From Pseudomonas sp. PH1b (GTDB taxonomy: Bacteria; Pseudomonadota; Gammaproteobacteria; Pseudomonadales; Pseudomonadaceae): a stretch of 64,000 nt of DNA. The translations under genes and the position numbers were made by a program. The stretch lies in contig NZ_AYMU01000003.1 of NCBI RefSeq assembly GCF_000633395.1, forward strand, positions 1 to 64,000. The letters run 5' to 3'. The notes beneath the pieces are model-generated. The model had not been told where the DNA came from. It did no database searches and saw only the letters and a program-made list of their open reading frames with translations. How positions within the stretch are numbered: position 1 is the first letter of the stretch; each line of letters starts with the position of its first letter. Positions 44,342 through 53,260 of the stretch are shown in pieces.

Positions 44342-45789
44342 TCGCTCCCGCCCTGTCCCGCCTGCTCAAGCGCGGCGCGCTGATCCTTGGCGTTGCCGCA
44401 TTCACCCTGCTGGCCTGGCGCGCCTTCGACAGTGAGCGGGGTCCGGCATTGCAACCCTGGCACCTGCGAGTGCCCCATGAGCTGAGCATCGAACAGATCG
44501 ATGGCGCCGACTGGGCGGCCTGGCTGCAGGCCGAGGATCGGGTGTTCGCCGAGGTCCGGCACGAAGTCAGCGACCGCCTGGATCCGACCCAGGTCCCGCC
44601 CTTCAACCGTTATCGGGTGGACAGCCGGGTCTACTCGCCGCGTTTTGCCACCGACTGGAACCGCTCCTACCTGCTGCGCCCCCCTGGCACGCCGCGGGGC
44701 GTGGTGGTGCTGGTGCACGGTTTGACCGACTCACCCTACAGCTTGCGCCACGTTGCCCGGCGCTACGTCGAGCGCGGCTACCTGGCCATCGGCCTGCGCC
44801 TGCCCGGCCACGGCACCGTGCCGGCCGGCCTGACCGACGTCCACTGGCAGGACTGGCTGGCCGCCACCCGCCTGGCCCTGCGTACCGCCCGGGCCGAAGT
44901 TCCGGCGCCGGCGCCCTTGCACATCGTCGGTTACTCCAACGGTGGCGCCCTGGCGGTCAAGTACGCCCTCGATGCCCTCGACGATCCGCAATTGCCCCAG
45001 GCCCAGCGCCTGGTGCTGATCTCGCCGATGATCGGTGTCGCCTCCTCCGCCCGCTTTGCCGGGCTGGCGGCGTTGCCCGCGGTGTTCCCGGCTTTCAGCA
45101 AGGCGGCCTGGCTCAACCTGCGGCCCGAATACAACCCGTTCAAGTACAACTCGTTTCCGGCCAATGGGGCGCGCCAGTCCTGGCTGCTCACCGATGCCCT
45201 GCAAAGCCAGTTGCAGGCCCTGGTGACGGACCCGCGCCTGAACCGCCTGCCGCCGATCCTCAGCTTCCAATCCTTGACCGATGCCACGGTCAGCACCCCG
45301 GCCCTGGTCAGCGGCCTGTATCGGCAACTGCCGGCCAACGGCAGTGAGCTGGTGATCTTCGACCTCAATCGCGCCCGGGACTTCGAGGGCCTGCTGGACC
45401 CGGCCAGTGTCACCTCCCTGGCCAGCCTGCTGCCGCCGGCGCCACGCAACTACGCGACCCGACTGCTGACCAACGAGGGCACCGGCACCGCGGCGCTGGA
45501 GGCCGTGAGCACTCCGGCCCAGAGCCTGCACAGCCAGCGCCAGCGGCTGAACCTCAACTACCCGCCCGAGGTGTTCTCACTGTCCCACGTGGCCTTGCCT
45601 TTCCCCCTGGACGATGCCCTGTACGGCACACAACCCACTGCCAGCGAGGATTTCGGCGTGCACCTGGGCACGGTGGCGGCCCGTGGCGAGCGCGGGGTGC
45701 TGGTGGTGCCGATGGATGAACTGATGCGCCTTACCAGCAATCCCTTCTACTCGTATCTGATCCAGCGCATCGACGCCGATATAAACTAA
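44338..45789 (+). CDS. Alpha/beta hydrolase, membrane-anchored or secreted
   Basis: 483 residues from GTG 44338, overlapping the upstream regulator stop (GTGA). N-terminal hydrophobic helix about 14-30 (ALILGVAAFTLLAWRAF) is a signal anchor. Hydrolase core: oxyanion HGLTDSPYS, lid GLRLPGHGTVPAGLTD, nucleophile Ser in GYSNGG, later Asp/His near DATVS and LSHVALP. The pattern is like lysophospholipase/carboxylesterase proteins. It acts outside the cytoplasmic membrane; substrate unknown. Coupling to the SufR-like gene suggests joint regulation. Confidence 0.83.
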   Translation: MIAPALSRLLKRGALILGVAAFTLLAWRAFDSERGPALQPWHLRVPHELSIEQIDGADWAAWLQAEDRVFAEVRHEVSDRLDPTQVPPFNRYRVDSRVYSPRFATDWNRSYLLRPPGTPRGVVVLVHGLTDSPYSLRHVARRYVERGYLAIGLRLPGHGTVPAGLTDVHWQDWLAATRLALRTARAEVPAPAPLHIVGYSNGGALAVKYALDALDDPQLPQAQRLVLISPMIGVASSARFAGLAALPAVFPAFSKAAWLNLRPEYNPFKYNSFPANGARQSWLLTDALQSQLQALVTDPRLNRLPPILSFQSLTDATVSTPALVSGLYRQLPANGSELVIFDLNRARDFEGLLDPASVTSLASLLPPAPRNYATRLLTNEGTGTAALEAVSTPAQSLHSQRQRLNLNYPPEVFSLSHVALPFPLDDALYGTQPTASEDFGVHLGTVAARGERGVLVVPMDELMRLTSNPFYSYLIQRIDADIN

Positions 45790-45898
45790 GCAACAGTTCA
45801 TTCATTGATCCCTTGAATGGATAGGTGCTAGTTTGCGCCCCCTTTTTGCCCCCATGATTTCCACGGGGGCACAACTGCCGCCATGGCAGGGAACCACG

Positions 45899-46420
45899 AT
45901 GAAACCCATGATTCGACCCCACGCCCCTGGCCTGCCCTTGCCGACTCGCCGCTGGGCTCGCGCCACCATGGGCGCGGCCTTGCTGGCAGTGACCGCCCTG
46001 CAGGGCGCCCAAGCCGATCAGCAGCAGGACTACTGGATGGTGCAGACCAGCGTCTACACCAACCACTGGAGCAACGACCCCGACCACAACAACCACCAGG
46101 ACCTGATCGGCCTGGAGCGCAACTACGCCGACGGCGAGTTGTGGGGTGTGAGCACCTTTCGCAACTCCTTCTCCCAGCGCTCCTACTACGCCTACGTCGG
46201 CAAGGCCTGGGAGATGGCCGACTGGCCGGTCTACGCCAAGCTCAGCGGCGGCCTGATCCAGGGCTACAAGGGCGACTACAAGGACAAGATCCCGCTGAAC
46301 CACTTCGGCGTGGCCCCAGCGCTGATCCCGGCGATCGGTGCGCATTACGGGCCGGTGAGCACCGAGCTGGTGGTGCTCGGCGCCGCAGCGGTGATGGTCA
46401 ACGCCGGCTATCGCTTCTGA
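45899..46420 (+). CDS. pagP: PagP-like lipid A palmitoyltransferase (divergent type)
   Basis: 173 residues from ATG 45899 (AGGGAA upstream). Signal peptide to about residue 39 (MGAALLAVTALQGAQA-DQQQ), then an eight-stranded-barrel-like outer-membrane protein with NHWSNDPDHNN, FRNSFSQRSYYAYVGK and C-terminal aromatic GYRF. It resembles the divergent Pseudomonas PagP described for P. aeruginosa, often annotated otherwise. It would add palmitate to lipid A in the outer membrane. The arn operon 7 kb away also changes lipid A, so both may serve resistance to cationic peptides. Assignment from memory of the family. Confidence 0.68.
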   Translation: MKPMIRPHAPGLPLPTRRWARATMGAALLAVTALQGAQADQQQDYWMVQTSVYTNHWSNDPDHNNHQDLIGLERNYADGELWGVSTFRNSFSQRSYYAYVGKAWEMADWPVYAKLSGGLIQGYKGDYKDKIPLNHFGVAPALIPAIGAHYGPVSTELVVLGAAAVMVNAGYRF

Positions 46421-46491
46421 GTGACCAGGGCAGCCGGTGCCCTTGCATCCCTCAAGCCCGCACCTGCTGGCGGGCCTGCAGTGGCTAGCGG

Positions 46492-46956
46492 CTACTCCTC
46501 GCAGCCCAGCCCCTGGCGCTGGGGCTGCTCGGCCGCCAGGGTCTTGCCGGTACGGGCCATGATCTGGCCTTGCAAGGCCCGCAGTTCAGCGCCGTCCAGG
46601 CGCTGGCAGCGATTGATCTCCCAGACATCCCCCGTGGCCAGGCTGACCGAGAACAGCCCCCAGTATTCGGTGGCGCCGGCCTTGGGATCGTTGTAGCCGA
46701 GGCTGAAATCGAAGTAGCCCGGGTGCGGCGGCTGGCCGCTTTCATCTTGCAGGTCACCGTCGATAAACACCCCTGGCTTGCCCATGGGGTAATCCTGATG
46801 CTTGAGAGCCACCTGCAAGACTGCCTGGGCCTGCTCGCGCGTCAGCCCCGCGGGATTGACCTGGGCCGGCTGCAAGGTGCCGGCGGCGCAGGCGCTGAGA
46901 GCGACTGCGGCCAGGCACAGCCACAGCCCCCATGAACCGGCTGGTTTTGTCAGCAC
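46492..46956 (-). CDS. tgi2: Tgi2-like immunity lipoprotein
   Basis: 154 residues from GTG 46956, overlapping the end of the upstream effector gene by 7 bases. Signal peptide with lipobox LSAC near residue 20 indicates a periplasmic lipoprotein; the mature part is a small globular domain (GKPGVFIDGDLQD, YFDFSLGYNDPKAG, EYWGLFSVSLATGDVWEINRC). By position and compartment it is the immunity protein that neutralises the adjacent peptidoglycan hydrolase in the periplasm, as described for Tgi2 of P. protegens. Sequence similarity to Tgi2 could not be checked. Confidence 0.68.
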   Translation of the reverse strand: MLTKPAGSWGLWLCLAAVALSACAAGTLQPAQVNPAGLTREQAQAVLQVALKHQDYPMGKPGVFIDGDLQDESGQPPHPGYFDFSLGYNDPKAGATEYWGLFSVSLATGDVWEINRCQRLDGAELRALQGQIMARTGKTLAAEQPQRQGLGCEE

Positions 46957-47405
46957 GCCAAACGCCCTCTGACCGCGTTGATGATGTCCGCCAGGTAGCT
47001 GGCGAAACCGTTGCGCCCGCCGGTGGCGGCATCGCCCGTGTTGTAGCCGCTGCGAACCAGCGCCTGGGCGAACTCCAGCGGATCGCGCTTGCTGCGCACC
47101 GAGGCGCCATAGCGCTGGGCAAAGGACTGGGCGGATTTCTGGAAGGAGTCGAACTTCGCCACCTTGATGCTGGCATTGCCCTGGGGCGACTCGGCACCGC
47201 TCTGCAAGGGCGCCGGGGCGTGCATGGAGAAGTAGTTGTTGAGTTCCCGGGCAATGCGCCCGGTGCCGTACTGGCTCTCCTGGGCCGCCAGGCCCAGGAT
47301 GTTCTCCACCGGCAGGTCCAGTTGATCGGCGATCGGTTGGCAGACCGCCTTGTATTTGCTGACAAAGGTGACAGCGCTGATGTTGTTGCACAGTTTGGCG
47401 CTCAA
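46950..47405 (-). CDS. tge2: Tge2-like type VI peptidoglycan hydrolase effector
   Basis: 151 residues, no signal peptide, starting ATG 47405. A glucosaminidase/lysozyme-like fold is indicated by LGLAAQESQYGTGRIA with the likely catalytic E43, followed by NNYFSMHAP, FDSFQKSAQSFAQRYG and LVRSGYNTG as in FlgJ-type N-acetylglucosaminidases. A cytoplasmic-made small hydrolase paired with a lipoprotein through a 7-bp overlap fits a type VI secretion effector, specifically Tge2 of P. protegens. No type VI structural genes are in the window, so it is an orphan pair. Confidence 0.7.
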   Translation of the reverse strand: MSAKLCNNISAVTFVSKYKAVCQPIADQLDLPVENILGLAAQESQYGTGRIARELNNYFSMHAPAPLQSGAESPQGNASIKVAKFDSFQKSAQSFAQRYGASVRSKRDPLEFAQALVRSGYNTGDAATGGRNGFASYLADIINAVRGRLAC

Positions 47406-47753
47406 GAAAACTCCCTCTTTTGACTGAACGATTGCAGGCTCATCCTGGCTTGATGCCCCGGTCGATTACCGGGCTCACCTTGCTCGGCCTGAGCCTGTGC
47501 CCTGGACGGCAACTTGGCTTGGAGCCTCAGCAATTGCAGGAAGCGAGGGGCATTCTGGCCGCTCCCTGGCAACTTGCATGTCTAGCGATCCTTGCTGTTG
47601 CAGCGCGTGCTGGCCGGCGGCCGGCAGGACGGAAAGCGACGGCACAGAACGGCCGATCGAGTGCAGCGAATCAAAACAGAAATGACAAGGATTCACCATA
47701 AATTTGACGATTTTTTCTGGTTTGCCGCTCTACATTTGCCATCGGACGCACAT

Positions 47754-47772
47754 GCAAATGATTCCCATTAGG
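47754..47772. promoter_or_regulatory. Fur box upstream of the Fe(III) transporter
   Basis: GCAAATGATTCCCATTAGG matches 12 of 19 positions of the Fur consensus, with both AATGAT and CATTA core halves intact. It lies 82 bp before the binding-protein start. The rest of the 448-bp gap (47406-47853) shows no gene. Confidence 0.72.
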
Positions 47773-47853
47773 TGACAGCATTACGAGTCATCCCGATTGA
47801 TTCCATGCGCCGTCCCTTCCTTCGAACAATAACCGCGCAGGAGCTGCACCCCG

Positions 47854-48864
47854 ATGACTGTCCGTCTCTCTTCCCTGTTCAAACGCGCACTGCTGGCCAC
47901 GGCGTTGCTGGCGGCTGGCCACGCCTACGCCGCCTCCGATGGCATCCTGGTGTACAACGCCCAGCACGAGGGCCTGACCAAGGCCTGGGTCGAAGGGTTC
48001 ACCCAGGCCACCGGAATCCAGGTCACCCTGCGCAACGGCGATGACAGCGAAATGGGCAACCAGCTGGTGCAAGAAGGCGCCGCCTCCCCCGCGGATGTAT
48101 TCCTCACCGAGAACTCACCGGCCATGGCCCTGGTGGACAACGCCGGGCTGTTGGCCAGCGTCGCCCCCACGACCCTGGAGCAGGTAGGGGCGGCCTACCG
48201 CCCGGCCCAGGGGCACTGGATCGGGATTGCCGCCCGCTCCACGGTGCTGGTCTACAACCCGGCCAAGTTGAACCAGGCCCAGTTGCCAGGCTCGCTGATG
48301 GACCTTGCCGCCGCCAACTGGAAAGGCCGCTGGGCCGCCTCGCCGGCCGGCGCCGACTTCCAGGCGATTGTCAGCGCCGTGCTGGAGCTCAAGGGCGAAG
48401 CCGCCACCCTGGAATGGCTCAAGGGCCTGAAAGCCAATGCCAGCTTCTATCGTGGCAACAGCGCCGTGCTCAAGGCGGTCAATGCCGGGCAGGTGGACAG
48501 TGGGGTGATCTATCACTACTACAGCTTCGTCGATCAGGCCAAGACCGGCGAAAACAGCAAGAACACCGCCCTGCACTACTTCAAGCACCAGGACCCGGGG
48601 GCTTTTGTCAGCCTGTCCGGCGGCGCGGTACTGGCTTCCAGCCGCCACCAGGAACAGGCCCAGGCCTTCCTCAAGTGGATCACTGGCCCTAAAGGGCAGG
48701 AAGTGCTCAAGAACGGCCACTCATTCGAATATGCCGTGGGCAATGGCGCTCAATCCAACCCCAAGCTGGTGCCCCTGGCAGAACTCGATGCGCCCAAGGT
48801 CGAGGCCAGCAAACTCAACAGCAAGAAGGCAGTGGACCTGATGACCCAGGCCGGAATCCTCTGA
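47854..48864 (+). CDS. Fe(III) ABC transporter, periplasmic binding protein (FbpA/HitA type)
   Basis: 336 residues. Signal peptide to about residue 26 (LLATALLAAGHAYAAS), then the iron-binding fold of the FbpA family: ILVYNAQHEGLTKAWVEGF, DVFLTENSPAMALVDNAGLL and DSGVIYHYYSFVD, which holds the paired Tyr that bind Fe(III). It captures free ferric iron and hands it to the permease encoded 3 bp downstream. A Fur box upstream indicates induction by iron limitation. Confidence 0.9.
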   Translation: MTVRLSSLFKRALLATALLAAGHAYAASDGILVYNAQHEGLTKAWVEGFTQATGIQVTLRNGDDSEMGNQLVQEGAASPADVFLTENSPAMALVDNAGLLASVAPTTLEQVGAAYRPAQGHWIGIAARSTVLVYNPAKLNQAQLPGSLMDLAAANWKGRWAASPAGADFQAIVSAVLELKGEAATLEWLKGLKANASFYRGNSAVLKAVNAGQVDSGVIYHYYSFVDQAKTGENSKNTALHYFKHQDPGAFVSLSGGAVLASSRHQEQAQAFLKWITGPKGQEVLKNGHSFEYAVGNGAQSNPKLVPLAELDAPKVEASKLNSKKAVDLMTQAGIL

Positions 48865-48867
48865 GCC

Positions 48868-50478
48868 ATGGCCGACGACTTGTCCCTGGCACCCACGGCC
48901 GCCGTGGCCCCGACCAGCTGCACGCCCCTGCCCGGCTATCGCCGCCGATCTCCGGGCAGCCGATCGGCTTCCTGGTTGCTGGGGGCGGCGCTGTTGGTGT
49001 CACTGCTGGCCTTGCTGCCCCTGGGGTTTGTCGTCGGCGTGTCGATCCAGACCGGCTGGGCGACCATCGTCCAGCTGGTGTTCCGGCCACGGGTCGCCGA
49101 GCTGCTGGGCAATACCTTGTTGCTGCTGGTTCTGACCCTGCCGCTGTGTGTGCTCCTGGGCGTGGCCCTGGCCTGGCTCACCGAGCGCAGCGACCTGCCC
49201 GGGCGGCGAACCTGGTCCCTGCTGGCGGTGGCACCCATGGCGGTGCCGGCGTTCGTCCACAGCTACGCCTGGGTCAGCCTGGTGCCTGCCCTGCACGGCC
49301 TGCCCGCCGCGGTGCTGGTGTCGGTGATCGCCTATTTCCCCTTTGTCTATTTGCCCGTCGCCGCCTCGCTGCGCCGGCTCGACCCGGCCCTCGAGGATGT
49401 CGCCGAATCCCTCGGGCTCAAGCCCTGGCAGCTGTTGCTGCGGGTGGTGCTGCCGCAGTTGCGCCTGGCCATCGCCGGCGGCGCGCTCCTGGTGGGCCTG
49501 CACCTGCTGGCCGAGTACGGCCTGTACGCAATGATTCGCTTCGATACCTTCACCACCGCCATCTACGATCAGTTCCAGTCCACCTACAACGGTGCGGCGG
49601 CGAACATGCTGGCGGGTGTCCTGGTGCTCTGCTGCCTGCTGCTGTTGTGGGCCGAGTCCGCCAGCCGGGGCCGGGCGCGCTATGCCCGGGTTGGCTCCGG
49701 CAGCCCGCGAGCGCAACGGCTGCAGGCCTTGCGTGGCGCTGCCCGCTACGGCGCATGGCTGTTGCCGTTGCTCACCACGGCCCTGGCGCTGGGGGTGCCA
49801 CTGCTGACCCTGGGCCACTGGCTACTGGCCGCGGGCATTGCCCCCTGGCAAGCACCGGAGTTGCTGCCCAGCCTGCGCCAGACCCTGGAGCTGGCTGCGC
49901 TCGGGGCACTGCTGACCACCTGCGCCGCGGTGCCCGTGGCCTGGCTGTCGATCCGAATGCCCGGGCCCTTGCTGCGCCTGCTGGAAAGCTGCAACTACAT
50001 CGCCAGTTCCCTGCCGGGCATCGTGGTCGCACTGGCCCTGGTGACCCTCACGGTGAAGCTGGCCCGCCCCATCTATCAAACCAGCATCAGCTTGTTTCTG
50101 GCCTATGCCTTGATGTTCCTGCCCCGGGCCCTGGTCAGCTTGCGGGCAGGTATCGCCCAGGCCCCGGTGGAACTGGAAAACATCGCCCGCAGCCTTGGCC
50201 GCTCGCCGCTGCAGGCGCTGTGGCGCGTCACCCTGCGCCTGGCCGCGCCAGGAGCGGCCGCCGGCGCGGCCCTGGTGTTTCTGGCCATCAGCAATGAGCT
50301 GACCGCCACCCTGTTCCTGGCCCCCAACGGCACTCGCACCCTGGCCACCGGCTTCTGGGCCATGACCAGCGAAATCGACTACGCCGCGGCAGCGCCCTAT
50401 GCCCTGCTGATGATCCTGCTCTCACTGCCGTTGACCGGCCTTCTCTACCACCAATCCAGAGTGACGGCGGGCCGATGA
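48868..50478 (+). CDS. Fe(III) ABC transporter, fused permease (FbpB type)
   Basis: 536 residues with about 12 transmembrane helices in two homologous halves. Each half carries an EAA-type ATPase-docking loop: [23 protein letters not shown] (about 170-192) and [20 protein letters not shown] (about 433-452). The fused-permease form is standard for FbpB. It lies 3 bp after the binding-protein gene and overlaps the ATPase gene by ATGA. Confidence 0.9.
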   Translation: MADDLSLAPTAAVAPTSCTPLPGYRRRSPGSRSASWLLGAALLVSLLALLPLGFVVGVSIQTGWATIVQLVFRPRVAELLGNTLLLLVLTLPLCVLLGVALAWLTERSDLPGRRTWSLLAVAPMAVPAFVHSYAWVSLVPALHGLPAAVLVSVIAYFPFVYLPVAASLRRLDPALEDVAESLGLKPWQLLLRVVLPQLRLAIAGGALLVGLHLLAEYGLYAMIRFDTFTTAIYDQFQSTYNGAAANMLAGVLVLCCLLLLWAESASRGRARYARVGSGSPRAQRLQALRGAARYGAWLLPLLTTALALGVPLLTLGHWLLAAGIAPWQAPELLPSLRQTLELAALGALLTTCAAVPVAWLSIRMPGPLLRLLESCNYIASSLPGIVVALALVTLTVKLARPIYQTSISLFLAYALMFLPRALVSLRAGIAQAPVELENIARSLGRSPLQALWRVTLRLAAPGAAAGAALVFLAISNELTATLFLAPNGTRTLATGFWAMTSEIDYAAAAPYALLMILLSLPLTGLLYHQSRVTAGR

Positions 50479-51563
50479 ATACCCTTGAACTACAGGCATT
50501 GCACAAATCCTTTGGCGGCTTCAGCGCCTTGTCCGATATCAGTCTCAGTGTCCCGGCCGGCAGCCGTACGGCGATTGTCGGCCCCTCCGGCTCAGGCAAG
50601 ACCACCTTGCTGCGGATGATCGCCGGGTTCGAGTTTCCCGACAGCGGACGCATCACCCTCAACGGCCAGGTACTGGTGGATGGACAGGGAGCGGTGCCGG
50701 CCCATCAACGCCTGATCGGCTATGTCCCCCAGGACGGCGCGCTGTTTCCACACTTGAGCGTGGCGGACAATATCGGCTTCGGTCTGGCGGGCAAGCAGGC
50801 GGACAAACAGCCACGGATCGCCGAGTTGCTGGACAGGGTCGCCCTGGATGCCCGCCTGGCAACGCGCTGGCCCCATGAGCTGTCCGGCGGCCAGCAGCAG
50901 CGAGTGGCCCTGGCCCGGGCGCTGGCCCAGCGCCCGCGGCTGATGTTGCTGGACGAGCCTTTTTCCGCCCTGGACACCGGCCTGCGGGCTGCGATGCGCA
51001 AGACCGTGGCCCGCCTGCTGGCGGACGCCGGAGTCACCACCTTGCTGGTCACCCACGATCAGGCCGAGGCCCTGTCCTTCGCCGACCAGTTGGCGGTGAT
51101 GCGCCAGGGGCGGCTGATCCAGGCCGGCGCGCCGCTGGACCTGTATCGCCACCCCCTGGATGCGCAGACCGCACTGTTTCTCGGCGACGCCGTGCTGCTG
51201 CCCGCGCGGCTCGCCAACGGCCTGGCCCATTGCGACCTGGGTCAGGTGCCCATCGGCGATCACTCGCTCAAGGGACCGGCACAGATCATGCTGCGCCCGG
51301 AACAGCTGCAACTGCGCACCGATGCCCCGGCTAGCGGGGGCGACGCCGGCTGCGCAGGGGTGGTCAGCGACTGTGATTTTGCCGGCAACACCTGCACCCT
51401 GAGCATCAGCGTCGCCGCCGTCGATGGCAGCCAACACCGGCTACCGGTACGCAGTTCCGGGTTGTATGCCCCGAAGGTCGGCAGCCGGGTATGGATCTCG
51501 ACCCGGGGCCATGCCCATGTCCTGGGAGCGTCGCCGGGGGCATCAGCGTCCTCGTTGACCTGA
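50475..51563 (+). CDS. Fe(III) ABC transporter, ATPase (FbpC type)
   Basis: 362 residues. Walker [13 protein letters not shown]-loop [14 protein letters not shown], signature [16 protein letters not shown], Walker [13 protein letters not shown], switch His in VTHDQAEAL, plus a C-terminal TOBE-like regulatory domain (about 240-350). It powers iron import through the permease and is the last gene of the three-gene Fur-type operon. The 4-bp overlap with the permease gene implies coupled translation. Confidence 0.92.
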   Translation: MNTLELQALHKSFGGFSALSDISLSVPAGSRTAIVGPSGSGKTTLLRMIAGFEFPDSGRITLNGQVLVDGQGAVPAHQRLIGYVPQDGALFPHLSVADNIGFGLAGKQADKQPRIAELLDRVALDARLATRWPHELSGGQQQRVALARALAQRPRLMLLDEPFSALDTGLRAAMRKTVARLLADAGVTTLLVTHDQAEALSFADQLAVMRQGRLIQAGAPLDLYRHPLDAQTALFLGDAVLLPARLANGLAHCDLGQVPIGDHSLKGPAQIMLRPEQLQLRTDAPASGGDAGCAGVVSDCDFAGNTCTLSISVAAVDGSQHRLPVRSSGLYAPKVGSRVWISTRGHAHVLGASPGASASSLT

Positions 51564-51654
51564 GACCTTGGCCGGTGGCGCATTCAGTCCGATACTGACG
51601 CAGCATCCGCGGCCCGCAGGCGCCCCCGGCGTTACCTTGAACAAGGATTGATCG

Positions 51655-51867
51655 ATGACGAATCCTGCCAGCGAAGCAGACGAATACTTGATGATGCAGG
51701 CCGCGCACTGGTGCCTGCGCCTGCGGGAAGCCGATTGCACCGTCGACGAGCGGCGGGCCTTCGAAGACTGGCTGCAGAGCGACCCGAGCCATGCCTTCGA
51801 GTACGCGAAAATGCTCGAAGCCTGGGACCTCGCAGGACAATTGTCCCCCACCCTGCCGGCCCCCTGA
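51655..51867 (+). CDS. Stand-alone DUF4880 (FecR N-terminal-like) protein
   Basis: 70 residues from ATG 51655 with AAGGA upstream. The pattern AAHWCLRLREADCTVDERRAFEDWLQSDPSHAFEYAKM matches the N-terminal DUF4880 domain of FecR-type anti-sigma factors, but the membrane helix and periplasmic domain are absent. No ECF sigma-factor gene is adjacent. It is either a truncated fecR or a free domain. It ends 6 bp from the convergent recombinase gene. Confidence 0.7.
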   Translation: MTNPASEADEYLMMQAAHWCLRLREADCTVDERRAFEDWLQSDPSHAFEYAKMLEAWDLAGQLSPTLPAP

Positions 51868-51872
51868 GGCGG

Positions 51873-52946
51873 TCACAGGTCGAAACGGTCGACGGCTCGG
51901 CGGCGCTCGTTGTCATCGCGCAGGTCGTAACTGGCGGTGGTCTGGATGTTGCTGTGGTGCGCCAGTTTCTGGGCGATCGACAGGTCGTGCTCCTCGATCA
52001 CCCGGGTAATGAACGAACGACGGAAATCGTGAGGCATGATCCGCACGCCGACCTCGGCCCCGCGTTGCCGGGCAATGTAGTAGATGGCGTGCTTGGTAAT
52101 GCGCTCGCGGGTGATGTGGCCGCCCCGACGGATCCGGTTGAACAGGAACGGGTCGTCTTCCTGGCCTGCGGGCAGGTGCGAGCGGCGCAGCTCCAGCCAG
52201 GCCTGCAATTTGTCGAAGGCCCAGGTGGGCGCGTACTTGATCAACTGGCGATTGCCCTTGGCCAGCACCTGCAGGCTGCGCTCGCTGAAGTCCACCTGGG
52301 CCAGGTCCAGGTTCACCGACTCGGACTTGCGCATGCCCGAGCCATAGAGCACCGCAATCAGCGCTGCATCGCGTACGCCCTGGGGGCGCGGGTCGGCAGC
52401 GCACCTGGCCATCAGTTCATGGATCAGGCCACGCTTGAGGTTGCGCCCACGGGCCAGGCGTGTGCCGCTGATGGCCTTGACCGAACGCATCTTCAACAGG
52501 TGGTCCTGGCTGATCAGGCTGGCGCGCCAGGCCTCGTTCATCACCCCGCGCAAGGCGTTGACGTACAGCGATGAGGTATTGGGCGCGTAACCGTCTGCGC
52601 GCAGGGTGGCCACCAGGGCCGTGACATGCTCGGGCTGCAACAGGTGCCAGGGAATCTCTTCGAGGTTCTGTTCGGCATAGCCCAGGCGGTCGGCGGTGTC
52701 CTGCAGCACGTAGCGCAGGGTCGACTGGCTGGAGGGGGCCAGCCGCTTCAGGTACAGGCTCAAAGGGTTGGGCGCGCCCAGGCTGGCGACGCGGTCATGG
52801 GTTCTGCACTGGGCAAGGTTGCACCGGGTAGCACCTTTGCGAGCTAAGAAAAATACTTTCGGTGGCCCCTTCAATCGCCATTGAAAACTGGTTACAAGAG
52901 TCGCCGCATCTGTGCACTTCGATAACTTTGGAAACAAACTGAACAC
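51873..52946 (-). CDS. Orphan tyrosine recombinase/integrase
   Basis: Up to 357 residues; the core starts about residue 58 and the true start is uncertain (GTG 52946 used here; no good ribosome site seen, and the N-terminal 50 residues look non-conserved). Catalytic residues of the family are present: Arg in GSGMRKSE, His-Arg in MPHDFRRSF, His in LAHHSNIQTT and Tyr in TTASYDLRD. A SAM-like DNA-binding domain precedes (LYLKRLAPSSQSTLRYVLQD). No tRNA, direct-repeat att sites or phage genes were found nearby, so it is a remnant or a long-standing resident recombinase. Confidence 0.8.
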   Translation of the reverse strand: MFSLFPKLSKCTDAATLVTSFQWRLKGPPKVFFLARKGATRCNLAQCRTHDRVASLGAPNPLSLYLKRLAPSSQSTLRYVLQDTADRLGYAEQNLEEIPWHLLQPEHVTALVATLRADGYAPNTSSLYVNALRGVMNEAWRASLISQDHLLKMRSVKAISGTRLARGRNLKRGLIHELMARCAADPRPQGVRDAALIAVLYGSGMRKSESVNLDLAQVDFSERSLQVLAKGNRQLIKYAPTWAFDKLQAWLELRRSHLPAGQEDDPFLFNRIRRGGHITRERITKHAIYYIARQRGAEVGVRIMPHDFRRSFITRVIEEHDLSIAQKLAHHSNIQTTASYDLRDDNERRRAVDRFDL

Positions 52947-53260
52947 TAGCTGTCTGGCTCGCAGAAAAACGGACTTTTACCTTATTTTTCATATTCGTTT
53001 CACATTTTTCGGCTTAATCTCAGCCCCCGACAGACAACCGTCCGAGTGCAGTTTTTTCTCAGGTTGCAAAGATAACACCTTGATCCACCTTTACTTTTAA
53101 TAAACCTAGTCTTTACTGATTCGCTGCATGGAATGCCCTGTTGGCTCAATAACTGGATGCGCCTTGATGACTGCAAGACCTCCCCGCTTTCCATGAACTG
53201 TCTGTTCACCCGCACCACCCCGTATTCCGGCAATTAGCATTGTGTAAACCCGAGGTAACC
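52947..53260. promoter_or_regulatory. arn operon promoter region
   Basis: 314 bp, clearly AT-richer than both sides, with no gene. A direct repeat TTCATATT / TTCACATT, 11 bp apart (52988-53006), could be a site for a response regulator, and a single CTTAAT half-site lies near 53013. The tandem CTTAAT PmrA box known from P. aeruginosa was not found. Several stretches rich in T/A could serve as -10 elements. Confidence 0.45.

Noticed and set aside
46456..46475. Hairpin between pagP and tgi2 as terminator
   Set aside because: Six-base stem with no T-run on either side; could be chance in GC-rich DNA.
51873..53260. Genomic island borders (att sites) around the recombinase
   Set aside because: No tRNA gene and no matching direct repeats were visible on the two sides; claiming an island would be guesswork.
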